Shown: in pieces, positions 24,530 through 33,608 of the stretch
Layout of the letters: every line of letters begins with the position of its first letter
Numbering within the stretch: position 1 is the stretch's first letter
Assembly (NCBI GenBank): GCA_958295935.1
Contig: OY282385.1
Span: 558,001-622,000 of the forward strand
Length of the DNA: 64,000 nucleotides
Reading direction: 5' to 3'
DNA from: an uncultured Dehalococcoidia bacterium
GTDB lineage: Bacteria > Chloroflexota > Dehalococcoidia > Lucifugimonadales > Lucifugimonadaceae
Notes under the pieces: model-generated
Databases searched by the model: none
Told to the model about the DNA's origin: nothing
Seen by the model: the letters and a program-made list of their open reading frames with translations, nothing else
Translations under genes and position numbers: made by a program

Positions 24530-26017
24530 ATGTCTCCAGCGACCAAAAGCAAGTCACGCTCCGCAGCGAACGCCAAGCCGCCGCTGATACGCGACCTTGA
24601 ACGCGTGATCGACCCGCGCTTCGTCATATGGCGGCCCGAAGACCTACTCGTCTACGAGTACGACGGCTCCATCGACCGCTCGATCCCGGCAGCCGTGACA
24701 GTACCCGGATCAGCCGAGGAGACCGCCGCAGCCGTGCGAATCGCCAAACGACACGGCGTGCCCGTAGTCCCGAGAGGCGCTGGCACAGGCCTCTCAGGAG
24801 GCGCCGTACCACTGCGCGGCTCCCTGGTCGTCGCCATGACACGCCTCAATCGCATCCTGGAAATCAACGCCGAAAACAAAATCGCACTCGTCGAACCCGG
24901 AGTCGTAAACGTCGAACTCTCCAACGCTGCCGCCGAATACGACCTCTACTACGCCCCAGACCCATCAAGCCAAAAGGCCTGCACCATAGGCGGAAACGTC
25001 GCCGAAAACGCCGGCGGACCACACTGCCTCGCATACGGAGTTACCACGAACCACGTGCTCGGCCTGGAGGTCGTACTCGCCGACGGAAGCATCACGTGGC
25101 TCGGAAGCGATATGCGAGAGGCCCCCGGATACGACCTCCGAGGGGCTTTCATCGGCTCCGAAGGAACACTCGGCATAGCAACCAAGATAGCCGTGAGACT
25201 GCTCAAAACACCGGAAGCCGTGCAAACCATGCTCGCCGCTTTCAGAAGCCTCGACGACGCATCCCAAGCCGTCTCAGACGTCATCGCATCCGGAATCGTA
25301 CCCGCAGCACTCGAAATGATGGACCGCACCACCATCGACGCCTGCGAAACCGTATACCGGCCAGGATACCCGCCGGATGCACAGGCCGTGTTGATCGTCG
25401 AGGTCGACGGACTCGCCGAGACCGTCGCAGAACAATCCGCCAAGATCGAAACCCTGTGCACCGGAAACAACGCATCCGAAATACGCCGCGCACAAGACCC
25501 ACAACAAAGAGCCGACCTATGGGCCACACGAAAAGGCGCCATCGGAGCCATGGGCACGCTCGCACCCAACTACTACCTCGTCGATGGCGTCGTACCCCGC
25601 ACAAAACTCAGAGACGCACTCGCAAAGGTCATGGAAATCGGCGCCGAACTGAACCTCAAGATAGCAAACGTCTTCCACGCCGGAGACGGAAACCTACACC
25701 CATGCATCCTCTTTGACGAACGGGATCCGGCACAGGTCCGACGGGTGATCGAGTGCGGTGAGCGCATATTGGAAATGTGCGCCGAGGCCGGAGGCGCCCT
25801 CTCCGGAGAACACGGCATCGGCATCGAAAAACAGGCCTACATGCCGCTCGTCTTCACAGAGGCCGATACCCAAGCCATGTCCAGGCTGAGACCCGCATTC
25901 GGCGCAGAAGAGTCGTTCAACCCCGGAAAGGTGTTTCCCGGAGGCGCGGTCCACGGGGAGACCTACGGCGTGAAAGAAACCGGCTTCCACCGTACCGGAA
26001 CCGCCGACGTCATCTAG
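24530..26017 (+). CDS. glcD: FAD-linked oxidase subunit, GlcD-like
   Basis: A 495-aa flavoprotein of the glycolate/D-lactate oxidase family. The FAD-binding PCMH domain has VPVVPRGAGTGLSGGAVP, ALVEPGVVNVELSNA and GGNVAENAGGPHCLAYG; the C-terminal FAD-oxidase domain has VFHAGDGNLHP and the late ALSGEHGIGIEKQAYM. It oxidises a 2-hydroxy acid and passes electrons through the GlcE and GlcF subunits encoded downstream. glcE follows after a 213-bp gap with no other gene. Confidence 0.92.
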   Translation: MSPATKSKSRSAANAKPPLIRDLERVIDPRFVIWRPEDLLVYEYDGSIDRSIPAAVTVPGSAEETAAAVRIAKRHGVPVVPRGAGTGLSGGAVPLRGSLVVAMTRLNRILEINAENKIALVEPGVVNVELSNAAAEYDLYYAPDPSSQKACTIGGNVAENAGGPHCLAYGVTTNHVLGLEVVLADGSITWLGSDMREAPGYDLRGAFIGSEGTLGIATKIAVRLLKTPEAVQTMLAAFRSLDDASQAVSDVIASGIVPAALEMMDRTTIDACETVYRPGYPPDAQAVLIVEVDGLAETVAEQSAKIETLCTGNNASEIRRAQDPQQRADLWATRKGAIGAMGTLAPNYYLVDGVVPRTKLRDALAKVMEIGAELNLKIANVFHAGDGNLHPCILFDERDPAQVRRVIECGERILEMCAEAGGALSGEHGIGIEKQAYMPLVFTEADTQAMSRLRPAFGAEESFNPGKVFPGGAVHGETYGVKETGFHRTGTADVI

Positions 26018-26230
26018 CCGCCGCCCCAAGCCCCGCGCAGCATCGGAGAACGGAGGAGAACGGAATGGTCGCAACCCGCCCAACGGCCGCAACTCCCCTG
26101 CCCGGAATAGCCCGCGTCACCCGCGAGCCCAGCCAACCCCGGCAACACGAAACCACCCGCTACGATAGACACCCTCCCCCAACACTCACCGAGGTGCGCA
26201 ACCATCAGAACCGACTACGCCATTGACGGA

Positions 26231-27478
26231 ATGACCCCGGCGCGGGTCGAACGACCCAACTCGCTCGACGACCTGTCCAAAGCCCTTGCCGAGGCACACC
26301 GCCAAGGCCTCGCCTGCATCCCGGTAGGCGGAGGTACGCGCCTCGCCGCCGGCAACACGCCAGAACGGTACGACGTCGCAATCGACCTCGCCGGGATGAG
26401 TTCGATGATAGACCACGTACCCGGAGACCTGACCGCAGTGGTCGACGCAGGCGTCCGGATCCAACGACTGCAAGAAATCCTCGCAACCTCAGGCCAGCGC
26501 TTGCCCTTCGAAATCGCACACCCGCACAAGGCTACCGTGGGAGGCGCCCTGGCATCCAACCCCCTCAATCTCACTGGAATCCTGTTCGGAAGCATCCGGG
26601 ATTGGGTACTCGGCATGAAGGTCGTGCTCGCCGATGGAACAACCACCAAGACAGGCGGGCGGGTCGTAAAGAACGTACAGGGATACGACCTGCACAGGCT
26701 CCACACCGGCGCATTCGGCACCCTCGGAGTCATCGCAGAGGTCGCCCTGAAGCTGTTACCCATCCCGGACACTACCCGCACTGTGGCAGCCTGGTTCGCT
26801 TCATCCCAGGATGCGGCAGTCGCCGCAAAGACCATCCTCGACAGCCCCATAGAGCCGGAAGCCCTCACCATTCTGGCCGGGCCGGAAGCCCAACCGGGAA
26901 CCCTCGGCGCTGCCCAGCCGAAGGACGGCATAGCCGGCTCGACCGCCGCCCTACTCGCAAGGTTGGCAGGCGGCCCGGCAGCCGTCTCGCGACAGGTGGA
27001 CATGGTGACCGGCGCAGCCGGAGCAGCAGCAGCCGACGGCTACGAAATCATCTACCCACAGGAGGCCGAGCCTCTATGGGCAATCGCCCGTGGAGAGTCC
27101 TTCGACCCCAACGGCCTGACGGCCCGCATAACCGTCAAGCCCAGCGCAATCCCGAACCTCCTGGAAGAAATCGAAAAACGAGGCGCCGCCGGGCTGACCA
27201 AACCACCCTCCTACGCCGCCCACCCGGGATTCGGCGCCGCAATAGTCAACTGGCCCCTAGCCAAAGACCAGGACGCCCGCGACGCAGCCCGCTTTGCGTT
27301 TACCATGGCCGAACGCCATCGAGGACATGCCGTCATCGAAACCTGCCCCGCCGCAATCAAACCGGAAATCGACGTGTTTGGGACAATCGGGCCGTCCCTC
27401 GAAATCATGAAACGCATGAAGCAGCAATTCGACCCCGCAAGGATCCTAAGCCCAGGCCGCTTTGCAGGACGTATCTAG
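26231..27478 (+). CDS. glcE: FAD-binding subunit, GlcE-like
   Basis: A 415-aa second FAD-binding subunit of the glycolate-oxidase-type complex. The PCMH motif is CIPVGGGTRLAAGN; PHKATVGGALASNPLN and GGRVVKNVQGYDLHRLHTG are GlcE landmarks. The annotated ATG 26231 probably misses a few residues: the frame upstream reads TIRTDYAIDG, which resembles the family N-terminus, with GAGG 9 nt before an ATC codon at 26204 and no standard start. It lies between glcD and glcF, which confirms the role. Confidence 0.9.
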   Translation: MTPARVERPNSLDDLSKALAEAHRQGLACIPVGGGTRLAAGNTPERYDVAIDLAGMSSMIDHVPGDLTAVVDAGVRIQRLQEILATSGQRLPFEIAHPHKATVGGALASNPLNLTGILFGSIRDWVLGMKVVLADGTTTKTGGRVVKNVQGYDLHRLHTGAFGTLGVIAEVALKLLPIPDTTRTVAAWFASSQDAAVAAKTILDSPIEPEALTILAGPEAQPGTLGAAQPKDGIAGSTAALLARLAGGPAAVSRQVDMVTGAAGAAAADGYEIIYPQEAEPLWAIARGESFDPNGLTARITVKPSAIPNLLEEIEKRGAAGLTKPPSYAAHPGFGAAIVNWPLAKDQDARDAARFAFTMAERHRGHAVIETCPAAIKPEIDVFGTIGPSLEIMKRMKQQFDPARILSPGRFAGRI

Positions 27479-27695
27479 GTAACCTAGATGAGGGAACCAG
27501 CCCCGCAACGAAAACCCCGGTCGCACCGGTGCGTACTCTCGCAAACACGATGAACCAGTCCCCGCCCCACTCTGGGAAATACGCCGGAACCGGCCGCCCA
27601 CCGGATCGCTCGCACCCCATCCCTGCGCAATACGCAGACGACGTGACCTGCGCGGCCCGCCCGCGCCGCCTCACCCCGGCGGGAGTCGCGGCGAA

Positions 27696-29024
27696 ATGAC
27701 CAACAAGCCCGTCGGGCCGCCAGGCGCCTTCCAGGGCTTCGCCGGCCCCGACGCTCCACAAGAGCAGGACCTGTACAAGTGCGTACACTGCGGGTTCTGC
27801 CTCAACGCATGCCCCACCTACCTCGAAACAGGCTTGGAGGCCGAATCCCCAAGAGGCCGCCTGGCCCTCATGAAGGCCGTCGCAGAAGGGCGGCTCCAAA
27901 TCACGGCACAGGTGGTCGGACACTGGGACCTATGCCTCCAATGCCGCGCATGTGAGATCGCCTGCCCATCAGGCGTGCCCTACGGACGCCTCATGGAAGC
28001 CACCAGAACCTCCGTACAGCACGGCTTCAAACGGCCCATCGGCGAACGAATCGGCCGCGCGCTCGGATACCGAGGCACACTCACCAATCCGCGCAGGCTG
28101 AGAACCCTGGCCCGAGTACTAAAGCTGTACCAGAAAACCGGCATCCGCTCCTTGGCCACTTCCACCCGACTGCTGCGACTCCTCCCAGGACGCCTGCAGC
28201 AGTTGGACAAGAACATACCCAACCTGAGCCAGCGATTCTTCCAGGCCCGAGGGCAGGTAATACGAGCACAGGGCCGAAGACGGGCAAGAGTCGCACTGCT
28301 CGCCGGATGCGTCATGCCCCTCATGCACGCCGACACCATGGAAGCCACCGCACGCGTACTCGCCCGAAACGGAGTCGAGGTCGTCGTCACAGCCGGACAA
28401 GGCTGCTGCGGAGCCCTCAACGCTCACGCCGGCGAGCGGGACTCCGCACGCACAATGGCCCGACGAAACATCGACTCCTTCCTGCAGGCCAAGCCGGACG
28501 CCGTCATCACAGCCTCCGCAGGATGCGGCGCAACCATGAAGGAGTACGACGAACTCCTCCACGCCGACGACGAGTACGCGGAAAAGGCCGCGCAAGTCAG
28601 CTCCATGGTCAGGGACGTACACGAATTCTTGGCCGACCTGCCATTCATCCAACCGGACTCCCCCATCGAGCAGCGCGTCGTATACCAGGACGCCTGCCAC
28701 CTCGCCAACGTACAGAAAATCGCAGAGGCCCCCCGCACCCTGCTCCGATCCATTCCCGGACTGCAACTCGTCGAAATGCCGGAGCCCGACGTCTGCTGCG
28801 GTTCCGCAGGCGCCTACTCCATCACACAGAAGGAAATGTCCGAACGGCTCGGCAAACGAAAGGCGCGAAACATCCAGGCCGCACGCCCGGACACCGTGGC
28901 CACAGGAAACCCAGGCTGCAAGATGCAGATGGAAAACGCCCTGCGCGCAATCGGGGCAGACTGCCAGGTGAAATACGTCATCGACCTGCTCGACCAGGCA
29001 TACCAGGGCGAAACGAAGCCCTAG
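27696..29024 (+). CDS. glcF: Iron-sulfur subunit, GlcF-like
   Basis: A 442-aa protein with two N-terminal 4Fe-4S motifs, KCVHCGFCLNACPTYLE and CLQCRACEIACPSGVPYG, followed by two CCG domains (GCVMPLMHADT...GQGCCGALNAH and YQDACHLAN...DVCCGSAGAYS) that bind further clusters, as in GlcF and heterodisulfide-reductase subunit B. It carries electrons from GlcDE to the membrane quinone pool. A third cysteine block, TASAGCGATMKEY, matches the family. It starts 217 bp after glcE; the three genes form one oxidase. Confidence 0.93.
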   Translation: MTNKPVGPPGAFQGFAGPDAPQEQDLYKCVHCGFCLNACPTYLETGLEAESPRGRLALMKAVAEGRLQITAQVVGHWDLCLQCRACEIACPSGVPYGRLMEATRTSVQHGFKRPIGERIGRALGYRGTLTNPRRLRTLARVLKLYQKTGIRSLATSTRLLRLLPGRLQQLDKNIPNLSQRFFQARGQVIRAQGRRRARVALLAGCVMPLMHADTMEATARVLARNGVEVVVTAGQGCCGALNAHAGERDSARTMARRNIDSFLQAKPDAVITASAGCGATMKEYDELLHADDEYAEKAAQVSSMVRDVHEFLADLPFIQPDSPIEQRVVYQDACHLANVQKIAEAPRTLLRSIPGLQLVEMPEPDVCCGSAGAYSITQKEMSERLGKRKARNIQAARPDTVATGNPGCKMQMENALRAIGADCQVKYVIDLLDQAYQGETKP

Positions 29025-29115
29025 CGCGACGCGCATATAATCAGGCGGCTAATCGCAGACCGACAGCCCGCACAGACCGGGCGCTCGATGCAGGACTCAG
29101 AAGAGGAAGGCCCAC

Positions 29116-29907
29116 GTGGATCTGGAACTCAAGGACAAAGTGGCTATCGTGACCGGCGGAAGCTTCGGAATAGGAAAGGCCGCAGCCGCATCGCTCTCGG
29201 CTGAAGGAGCGAAGGTCGCCATCGCCGCCAGAAACCAGGACGACCTCCAGGCAGCAGCCAAAGAGATCGAATCCTCCACCGGAAACCCCGTAATCGCCGT
29301 CGCAGCAGACGTGCGAGACGAAGCACAGGTGCGCTCGATGGTCCAAAGAGTGGCCGAAGAATGGGGCGCCGTCCATATACTCGTAAACAACGCCGGAACC
29401 AGCGCGGCCCACTCATTCCAAAACCTCACCGACGAAATCTTTACGGAAGACTTTCGACTAAAGGTATACGGCGCCATCTACTGCACCCGAGCCGTACTGC
29501 CGTGGCTCAAGAAGGCCGGAGGCGGTTCCATCGTCAACATCACCACCCCCGGAGGCAAGGCATCCGGCCCAGGCACGAACCCAACCTCCATGGCACGCGC
29601 AGCCGGTATCTCCATGACCAAGTCCCTATCCAAAGAATTCGCAGAATTCAACGTAAGGGTAAACACCGTATGCATCGGAACCATCAAGAGCAGGCAGAAC
29701 GAGCGAGCCTGGGAACGACTCCACGCAAACGACCCCTCATACACCCTCGACGACCACTGGGAAAAGCGCGGAAGCGAGATACCCATGGGCAGAGTTGGAG
29801 AGGCGCGGGAGGCCGGAGACGTAATCTGCTTCCTCGCATCAGACCGGGCCTCATACGTAACAGGCACGTCCGTGAACGTCGACGGCGGAATATCGCCGGT
29901 GGTGTGA
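29116..29907 (+). CDS. SDR-family protein lacking the catalytic Tyr and Lys
   Basis: A 263-aa classical-length short-chain dehydrogenase from GTG 29116. The NAD(P)-binding TGGSFGIGKAAA and the structural NNAG are present. Where the family has YxxxK (for example YSASKAA), this protein reads TSMARAAGISMTKSL: Thr replaces Tyr and Arg replaces Lys, and the Ser-bearing strand is NITTPGG. C-terminal GTSVNVDGGISPV is normal. It may be a non-reducing relative. It lies between glcF and a hydroxyacid dehydrogenase-like gene on the same strand. Confidence 0.85.
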   Translation: MDLELKDKVAIVTGGSFGIGKAAAASLSAEGAKVAIAARNQDDLQAAAKEIESSTGNPVIAVAADVRDEAQVRSMVQRVAEEWGAVHILVNNAGTSAAHSFQNLTDEIFTEDFRLKVYGAIYCTRAVLPWLKKAGGGSIVNITTPGGKASGPGTNPTSMARAAGISMTKSLSKEFAEFNVRVNTVCIGTIKSRQNERAWERLHANDPSYTLDDHWEKRGSEIPMGRVGEAREAGDVICFLASDRASYVTGTSVNVDGGISPVV

Positions 29908-29958
29908 CGCCGCCAGCCCACTGCCCGCCAGCTCAAGACGGGTAACGAGAAGAACAAA

Positions 29959-30867
29959 GTGGAGCGACCCATCTCAGGGCCTATCGCCTTCATAGGCGTC
30001 GGCAAGCTTGGCCGCCCCATGGCCGCCCGACTCAGCGCAGCCGGGTACCGCCTGACCGTCTACGACCGGGAGCCGCGCTCCACCCAACTGCTCAAAGGCC
30101 CCGGAGTACGGGTCGCCCACTCCCCCGCCGATGCAGTAGCAAACTCCCAAGCCGTACTCACCTGCTTGCCGGGGCCGCAGGAATTCGAAGAACTGCTCTT
30201 CGCTCACCACGGCATCGCCAAAGCCATGCCGCCAGGCGCAATCCTCGTAGACCACACCACCAACTCCCCCCAACTCATCGCAGATGCCCGCGACAAACTC
30301 GCAGAACTCGGCATAACCCTGATAGACGCACCAGTAAGCGGAGGCGTCGAGGGCGCCGCAAACGGCGCCCTAACCGCCCTCGTCGGCGGAGACCGCGATC
30401 AGGTGCAGCGAGTGCGCCCAATACTGAAAGCCGCGTGCTCGACCATCTTCCACGTGGGCGCAACCGGCAGCGGAACCATAGCCAAACTCCTCAACAACCT
30501 CGCCTGCTTCACACTGGATCAGGTCATCGCAGAGTGCATGACCATCGGAGTTCGAGCAGGCCTCGAACCACAGCGGTTGTTCGAGGCCCTACGCCAAAGC
30601 GCCATCGGAAAAGGCGCAAACATAGGCGTCCGCATACCCCAAACCTTCATGAACAGCGACTTCGAGCCGCGCTTTACACTGAACGGAGCACGCAAAGACC
30701 TCGCCCTCGCCCTACAAATGGCGGAAAGGCTCGGAGTCCCCCTGCGAATCTCCCCCCTGGCCCTACAGGAACTCGACGAAGCCGTACAACGAGGCTACGG
30801 AGACCGCGACGCATCCATCGCCATGACTCTGCAAGAGCAGCGAGCCGGAGTACGCGCACGCCCATAA
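29959..30867 (+). CDS. NAD(P)-dependent beta-hydroxyacid dehydrogenase (3-hydroxyisobutyrate dehydrogenase-like)
   Basis: A 302-aa protein from GTG 29959. The N-terminal Rossmann motif is IAFIGVGKLGRPMAARL; the substrate-binding motif is DAPVSGGVEGAANGALTALV and the catalytic Lys is in GSGTIAKLLNNL. The all-helical C-terminal domain follows. Members include tartronate semialdehyde reductase, which would fit beside a glycolate-type oxidase, but the substrate is unproven. Confidence 0.9.
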   Translation: MERPISGPIAFIGVGKLGRPMAARLSAAGYRLTVYDREPRSTQLLKGPGVRVAHSPADAVANSQAVLTCLPGPQEFEELLFAHHGIAKAMPPGAILVDHTTNSPQLIADARDKLAELGITLIDAPVSGGVEGAANGALTALVGGDRDQVQRVRPILKAACSTIFHVGATGSGTIAKLLNNLACFTLDQVIAECMTIGVRAGLEPQRLFEALRQSAIGKGANIGVRIPQTFMNSDFEPRFTLNGARKDLALALQMAERLGVPLRISPLALQELDEAVQRGYGDRDASIAMTLQEQRAGVRARP

Positions 30868-30906
30868 ACCCGCAACCTTGCCCAGTCTAAGAACGCGATA
30901 ACGCAA

Positions 30907-30935
30907 TTGACCCAGTAGCGCGTAAAAACTACAAT
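30907..30935 (+). promoter_or_regulatory. Sigma-70-type promoter before the first DUF1800 gene
   Basis: TTGACC (30907-30912) and TACAAT (30930-30935) are separated by exactly 17 bp, about 80 bp before the start codon at 31017. It would drive the DUF1800-DUF1501-NHL operon. Confidence 0.65.
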
Positions 30936-31016
30936 CGAACGCACTTGGGAACCGAGACCCCCGCTCGGAGACCTGACCCTTGCACGTAAGGGCCGGATGT
31001 ACTGAGAGGCCGCGCT

Positions 31017-32402
31017 ATGACTACTACCACCGCCGCAACGGACACAGACACCGCTCTAATGGCCCACCTGCTGCGCAGGGCCGGATTCGGAGCCACCAGA
31101 AACCAGATCGATCACTACCTCGAAAAAGGCTACGAAGCCACCGTAGAGGAACTACTAAACCCCGAATACGGCGAACCCGAAGACCAGGACCTCCTAGACC
31201 GATACTTCATAGCCTCCACGGAAGCACGGTCCGTAGGACACGCCGACCCCCAATGGTCCTGGAGGATGGCAACCAGCCCTAAACAACTCGAGGAAAAAAT
31301 CGCCCTCTTCTGGCACAGCCTGCTCGCAGTCGGAGGCATCAAACTCGACCACGGCATGGAGATGCTCACAGAGATCGACCTCTTCCGAAGAGTCGGCTTG
31401 GGAAAATTTCGCACACTGCTACTCGAAATCTCCCGCAACCCGGGCATGATGTACTGGCTGGACAACCAGAACAGCCACAAAGACGCACCAAACGAAAACT
31501 ACGGAAGAGAACTGCTAGAACTCTTCTCCATGGGCATCGATCAAAACGGTGAGGGCGCATACACCGAGGACGACGTGAAGGCCGCAGCACGAGCATTCAC
31601 CGGATGGGCATCCAAACCCACTATGCCACCCTTCTTCCTCGGCCCTTTCCCCATGGAATTCCGATTCGATCCCGAAGACCACGACGAACGAGATAAAACC
31701 CTGCTCGGAGAAACCGGCAACTGGAACGGAGACGACGCCGTAAACATCATCGTCCAGCAGCCCGCAACCGCAGAATTCATATCCCGCAGGCTCTACCAGT
31801 TCTTCGTCGCAGATGAACCCGACCAACAAGAGGTACGGAAACTCGCCGACGTCTTCACCGAAAACGACGGAGAAATACGGGCCGTCCTCCGAGCAATCTT
31901 CAACTCCGAACACTTCAAGTCCGAAGAAATCAGGTTCCGAAAGGTCAAGAGCCCCGCAGAACTCGTCTACGGAACCGCCAGACTCACAGACCGATTCGAC
32001 CTGCCCGACATGGACACCTCCCAACTCGCCAACTACGCCATGTTCATGGGACAGCACCTGCTCAATCCCCCCAGCGTGGAAGGATGGCACGAAGGCGAAG
32101 AGTGGATCGACAGCGGCGCACTCGTAGAACGCATCAACTTCGCTTCAAGCCAGTTGGAACGAACCGACGCACCAGGCGTGGAACAAATGCTGGAACGAGT
32201 CCGTTCCGCAGGCGACAGCCTCTCACCCAGGGAATACGTAAACGCATGCCTCGACGCCATGGGAGCCATACAGCTCTCCGACCGAACCATGAACATACTG
32301 ACCGAACACGCCGCAGGACAGTCCATACACCAGGACCAACGAAACAGGGCAACCGAAATGTTCCAGTTGATAGCCTCCACACCGGACTATCAGTACTGCT
32401 AA
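31017..32402 (+). CDS. DUF1800 family protein
   Basis: A 461-aa protein of the DUF1800 family, with the N-terminal hallmark AHLLRRAGFGATRNQID, then KIALFWHSLLAV, the block NENYGRELLELFSMGI and the C-terminal LLNPPSVEGWHEGEEWI. Function is unknown; the family is nearly always followed by DUF1501, as here, and is common in planctomycetes and Chloroflexota. A paralogue lies at 41512-42888 on the other strand. No signal peptide is seen. Confidence 0.93.
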   Translation: MTTTTAATDTDTALMAHLLRRAGFGATRNQIDHYLEKGYEATVEELLNPEYGEPEDQDLLDRYFIASTEARSVGHADPQWSWRMATSPKQLEEKIALFWHSLLAVGGIKLDHGMEMLTEIDLFRRVGLGKFRTLLLEISRNPGMMYWLDNQNSHKDAPNENYGRELLELFSMGIDQNGEGAYTEDDVKAAARAFTGWASKPTMPPFFLGPFPMEFRFDPEDHDERDKTLLGETGNWNGDDAVNIIVQQPATAEFISRRLYQFFVADEPDQQEVRKLADVFTENDGEIRAVLRAIFNSEHFKSEEIRFRKVKSPAELVYGTARLTDRFDLPDMDTSQLANYAMFMGQHLLNPPSVEGWHEGEEWIDSGALVERINFASSQLERTDAPGVEQMLERVRSAGDSLSPREYVNACLDAMGAIQLSDRTMNILTEHAAGQSIHQDQRNRATEMFQLIASTPDYQYC

Positions 32403-32441
32403 CCAAACAGGACACACGCACGAAACACAGAGGAGTTCGAT

Positions 32442-33602
32442 ATGGCTTCGAACGGAAACGGAAGCAACGGAAGAGCGAAGAACCTGGTAGTGATTCAGCT
32501 CTCAGGCGGAAATGACTACCTCAACACCGTTGTCCCCTACCAGGACGGCCTCTACTACGACTACCGGCCAGTGATGGGCCTCTCCGGAAACAAGGTGATC
32601 CCCCTCGATGAGCGGGTAGCCTTCAACTCACACATGGGCCCCTTCAAGAGACTGTTCGACGCAGGCAAGATGGCCGTCATCATGGGCATCGGATACCCGG
32701 AGCCAAACAGGTCACACTTCCGATCGATGGACATCTGGCACACCGCAGAACCCGAAATCGCATCATCAGAGGGATGGCTCGGAAAGACCACCAAGGCCAT
32801 AGACCCCGAGGGCAAGAACCCCGTCACCGCCGTTAACTTCGGCAGAGGCCTGCCAAGAGCCCTCGCATACCCGGGAGTCTCCGTAGCATCCGTTGGAGCC
32901 CTCGAAAGCTACGGCCTCTACACCGGACTAGCAGGCGCCTCCAACCGAGACGCACTGCTCGATACCGTCAGCCGCATATACCAACCCATGTCGCAGGAAG
33001 GCTTCCCCTCCCTCCAGATCCTGCAAACCGGACGAGGAATGCTCGACGGAGCAGACCTCCTACGCTCCGCTCCCGACGCATACTCCTCCAACGTCGAGTA
33101 CAACGCCGACAACCCCATCGCCCAGAGCCTCAAGGGCGTCGCACAAGTCATGTCCGCCGACCTCGGAACACGAATCTTCTACACACAGCACGGCAGCTTC
33201 GATACCCACACCAACGAGCTCGTCAATCACGCCAAACTATGGGATGAAGTCTCCGAAGCCGTCGAATGCTTCTGGGCCGACCTCGCAGAACAGGGACAGG
33301 CCGATGACACCGTAATCTGGATGTTCTCGGAATTCGGCCGACGCATCGAAGACAACGGCGCAGGAACCGACCACGGATCAGGCGGAGTCGCCTTCATGAT
33401 CGGAAATCCCGTCAAAGGAGGCCTACACGGAGAATACCCAAGCCTCGATCCCGCAGACCAACTCGAAGGCGACGTCCACTACAACACCGACTACCGAGAC
33501 GCATACGCCACCATCCTCGATGAATTCCTCCACGTCGACTCCGAGTGGGTACTCAAGAAGAAGTTCAACCCCATGACAGAACTCGTAGCCAGCCGCGCCT
33601 AA
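32442..33602 (+). CDS. DUF1501 family protein
   Basis: A 386-aa protein with the DUF1501 (sulfatase-like fold) signature LVVIQLSGGNDYLNTVVPY, NRSHFRSMDIWHTAE, GTRIFYTQHGSFDTHTNEL and VIWMFSEFGRRIEDN followed by GTDHGSGG. Many members have a Tat signal; this one starts with a short Gly/Asn-rich leader and none is apparent. It is 39 bp after DUF1800 and 6 bp before the NHL gene, so the three are one operon. Confidence 0.92.
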   Translation: MASNGNGSNGRAKNLVVIQLSGGNDYLNTVVPYQDGLYYDYRPVMGLSGNKVIPLDERVAFNSHMGPFKRLFDAGKMAVIMGIGYPEPNRSHFRSMDIWHTAEPEIASSEGWLGKTTKAIDPEGKNPVTAVNFGRGLPRALAYPGVSVASVGALESYGLYTGLAGASNRDALLDTVSRIYQPMSQEGFPSLQILQTGRGMLDGADLLRSAPDAYSSNVEYNADNPIAQSLKGVAQVMSADLGTRIFYTQHGSFDTHTNELVNHAKLWDEVSEAVECFWADLAEQGQADDTVIWMFSEFGRRIEDNGAGTDHGSGGVAFMIGNPVKGGLHGEYPSLDPADQLEGDVHYNTDYRDAYATILDEFLHVDSEWVLKKKFNPMTELVASRA

Positions 33603-33608
33603 GCCCTC

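Noticed and set aside
24195-24587. Val-rich plus-strand frame opposite the His-rich gene
   Set aside because: It is the complement of repeated His/Glu codons and has no start signal; the minus-strand frame has a ribosome site and a coherent protein.
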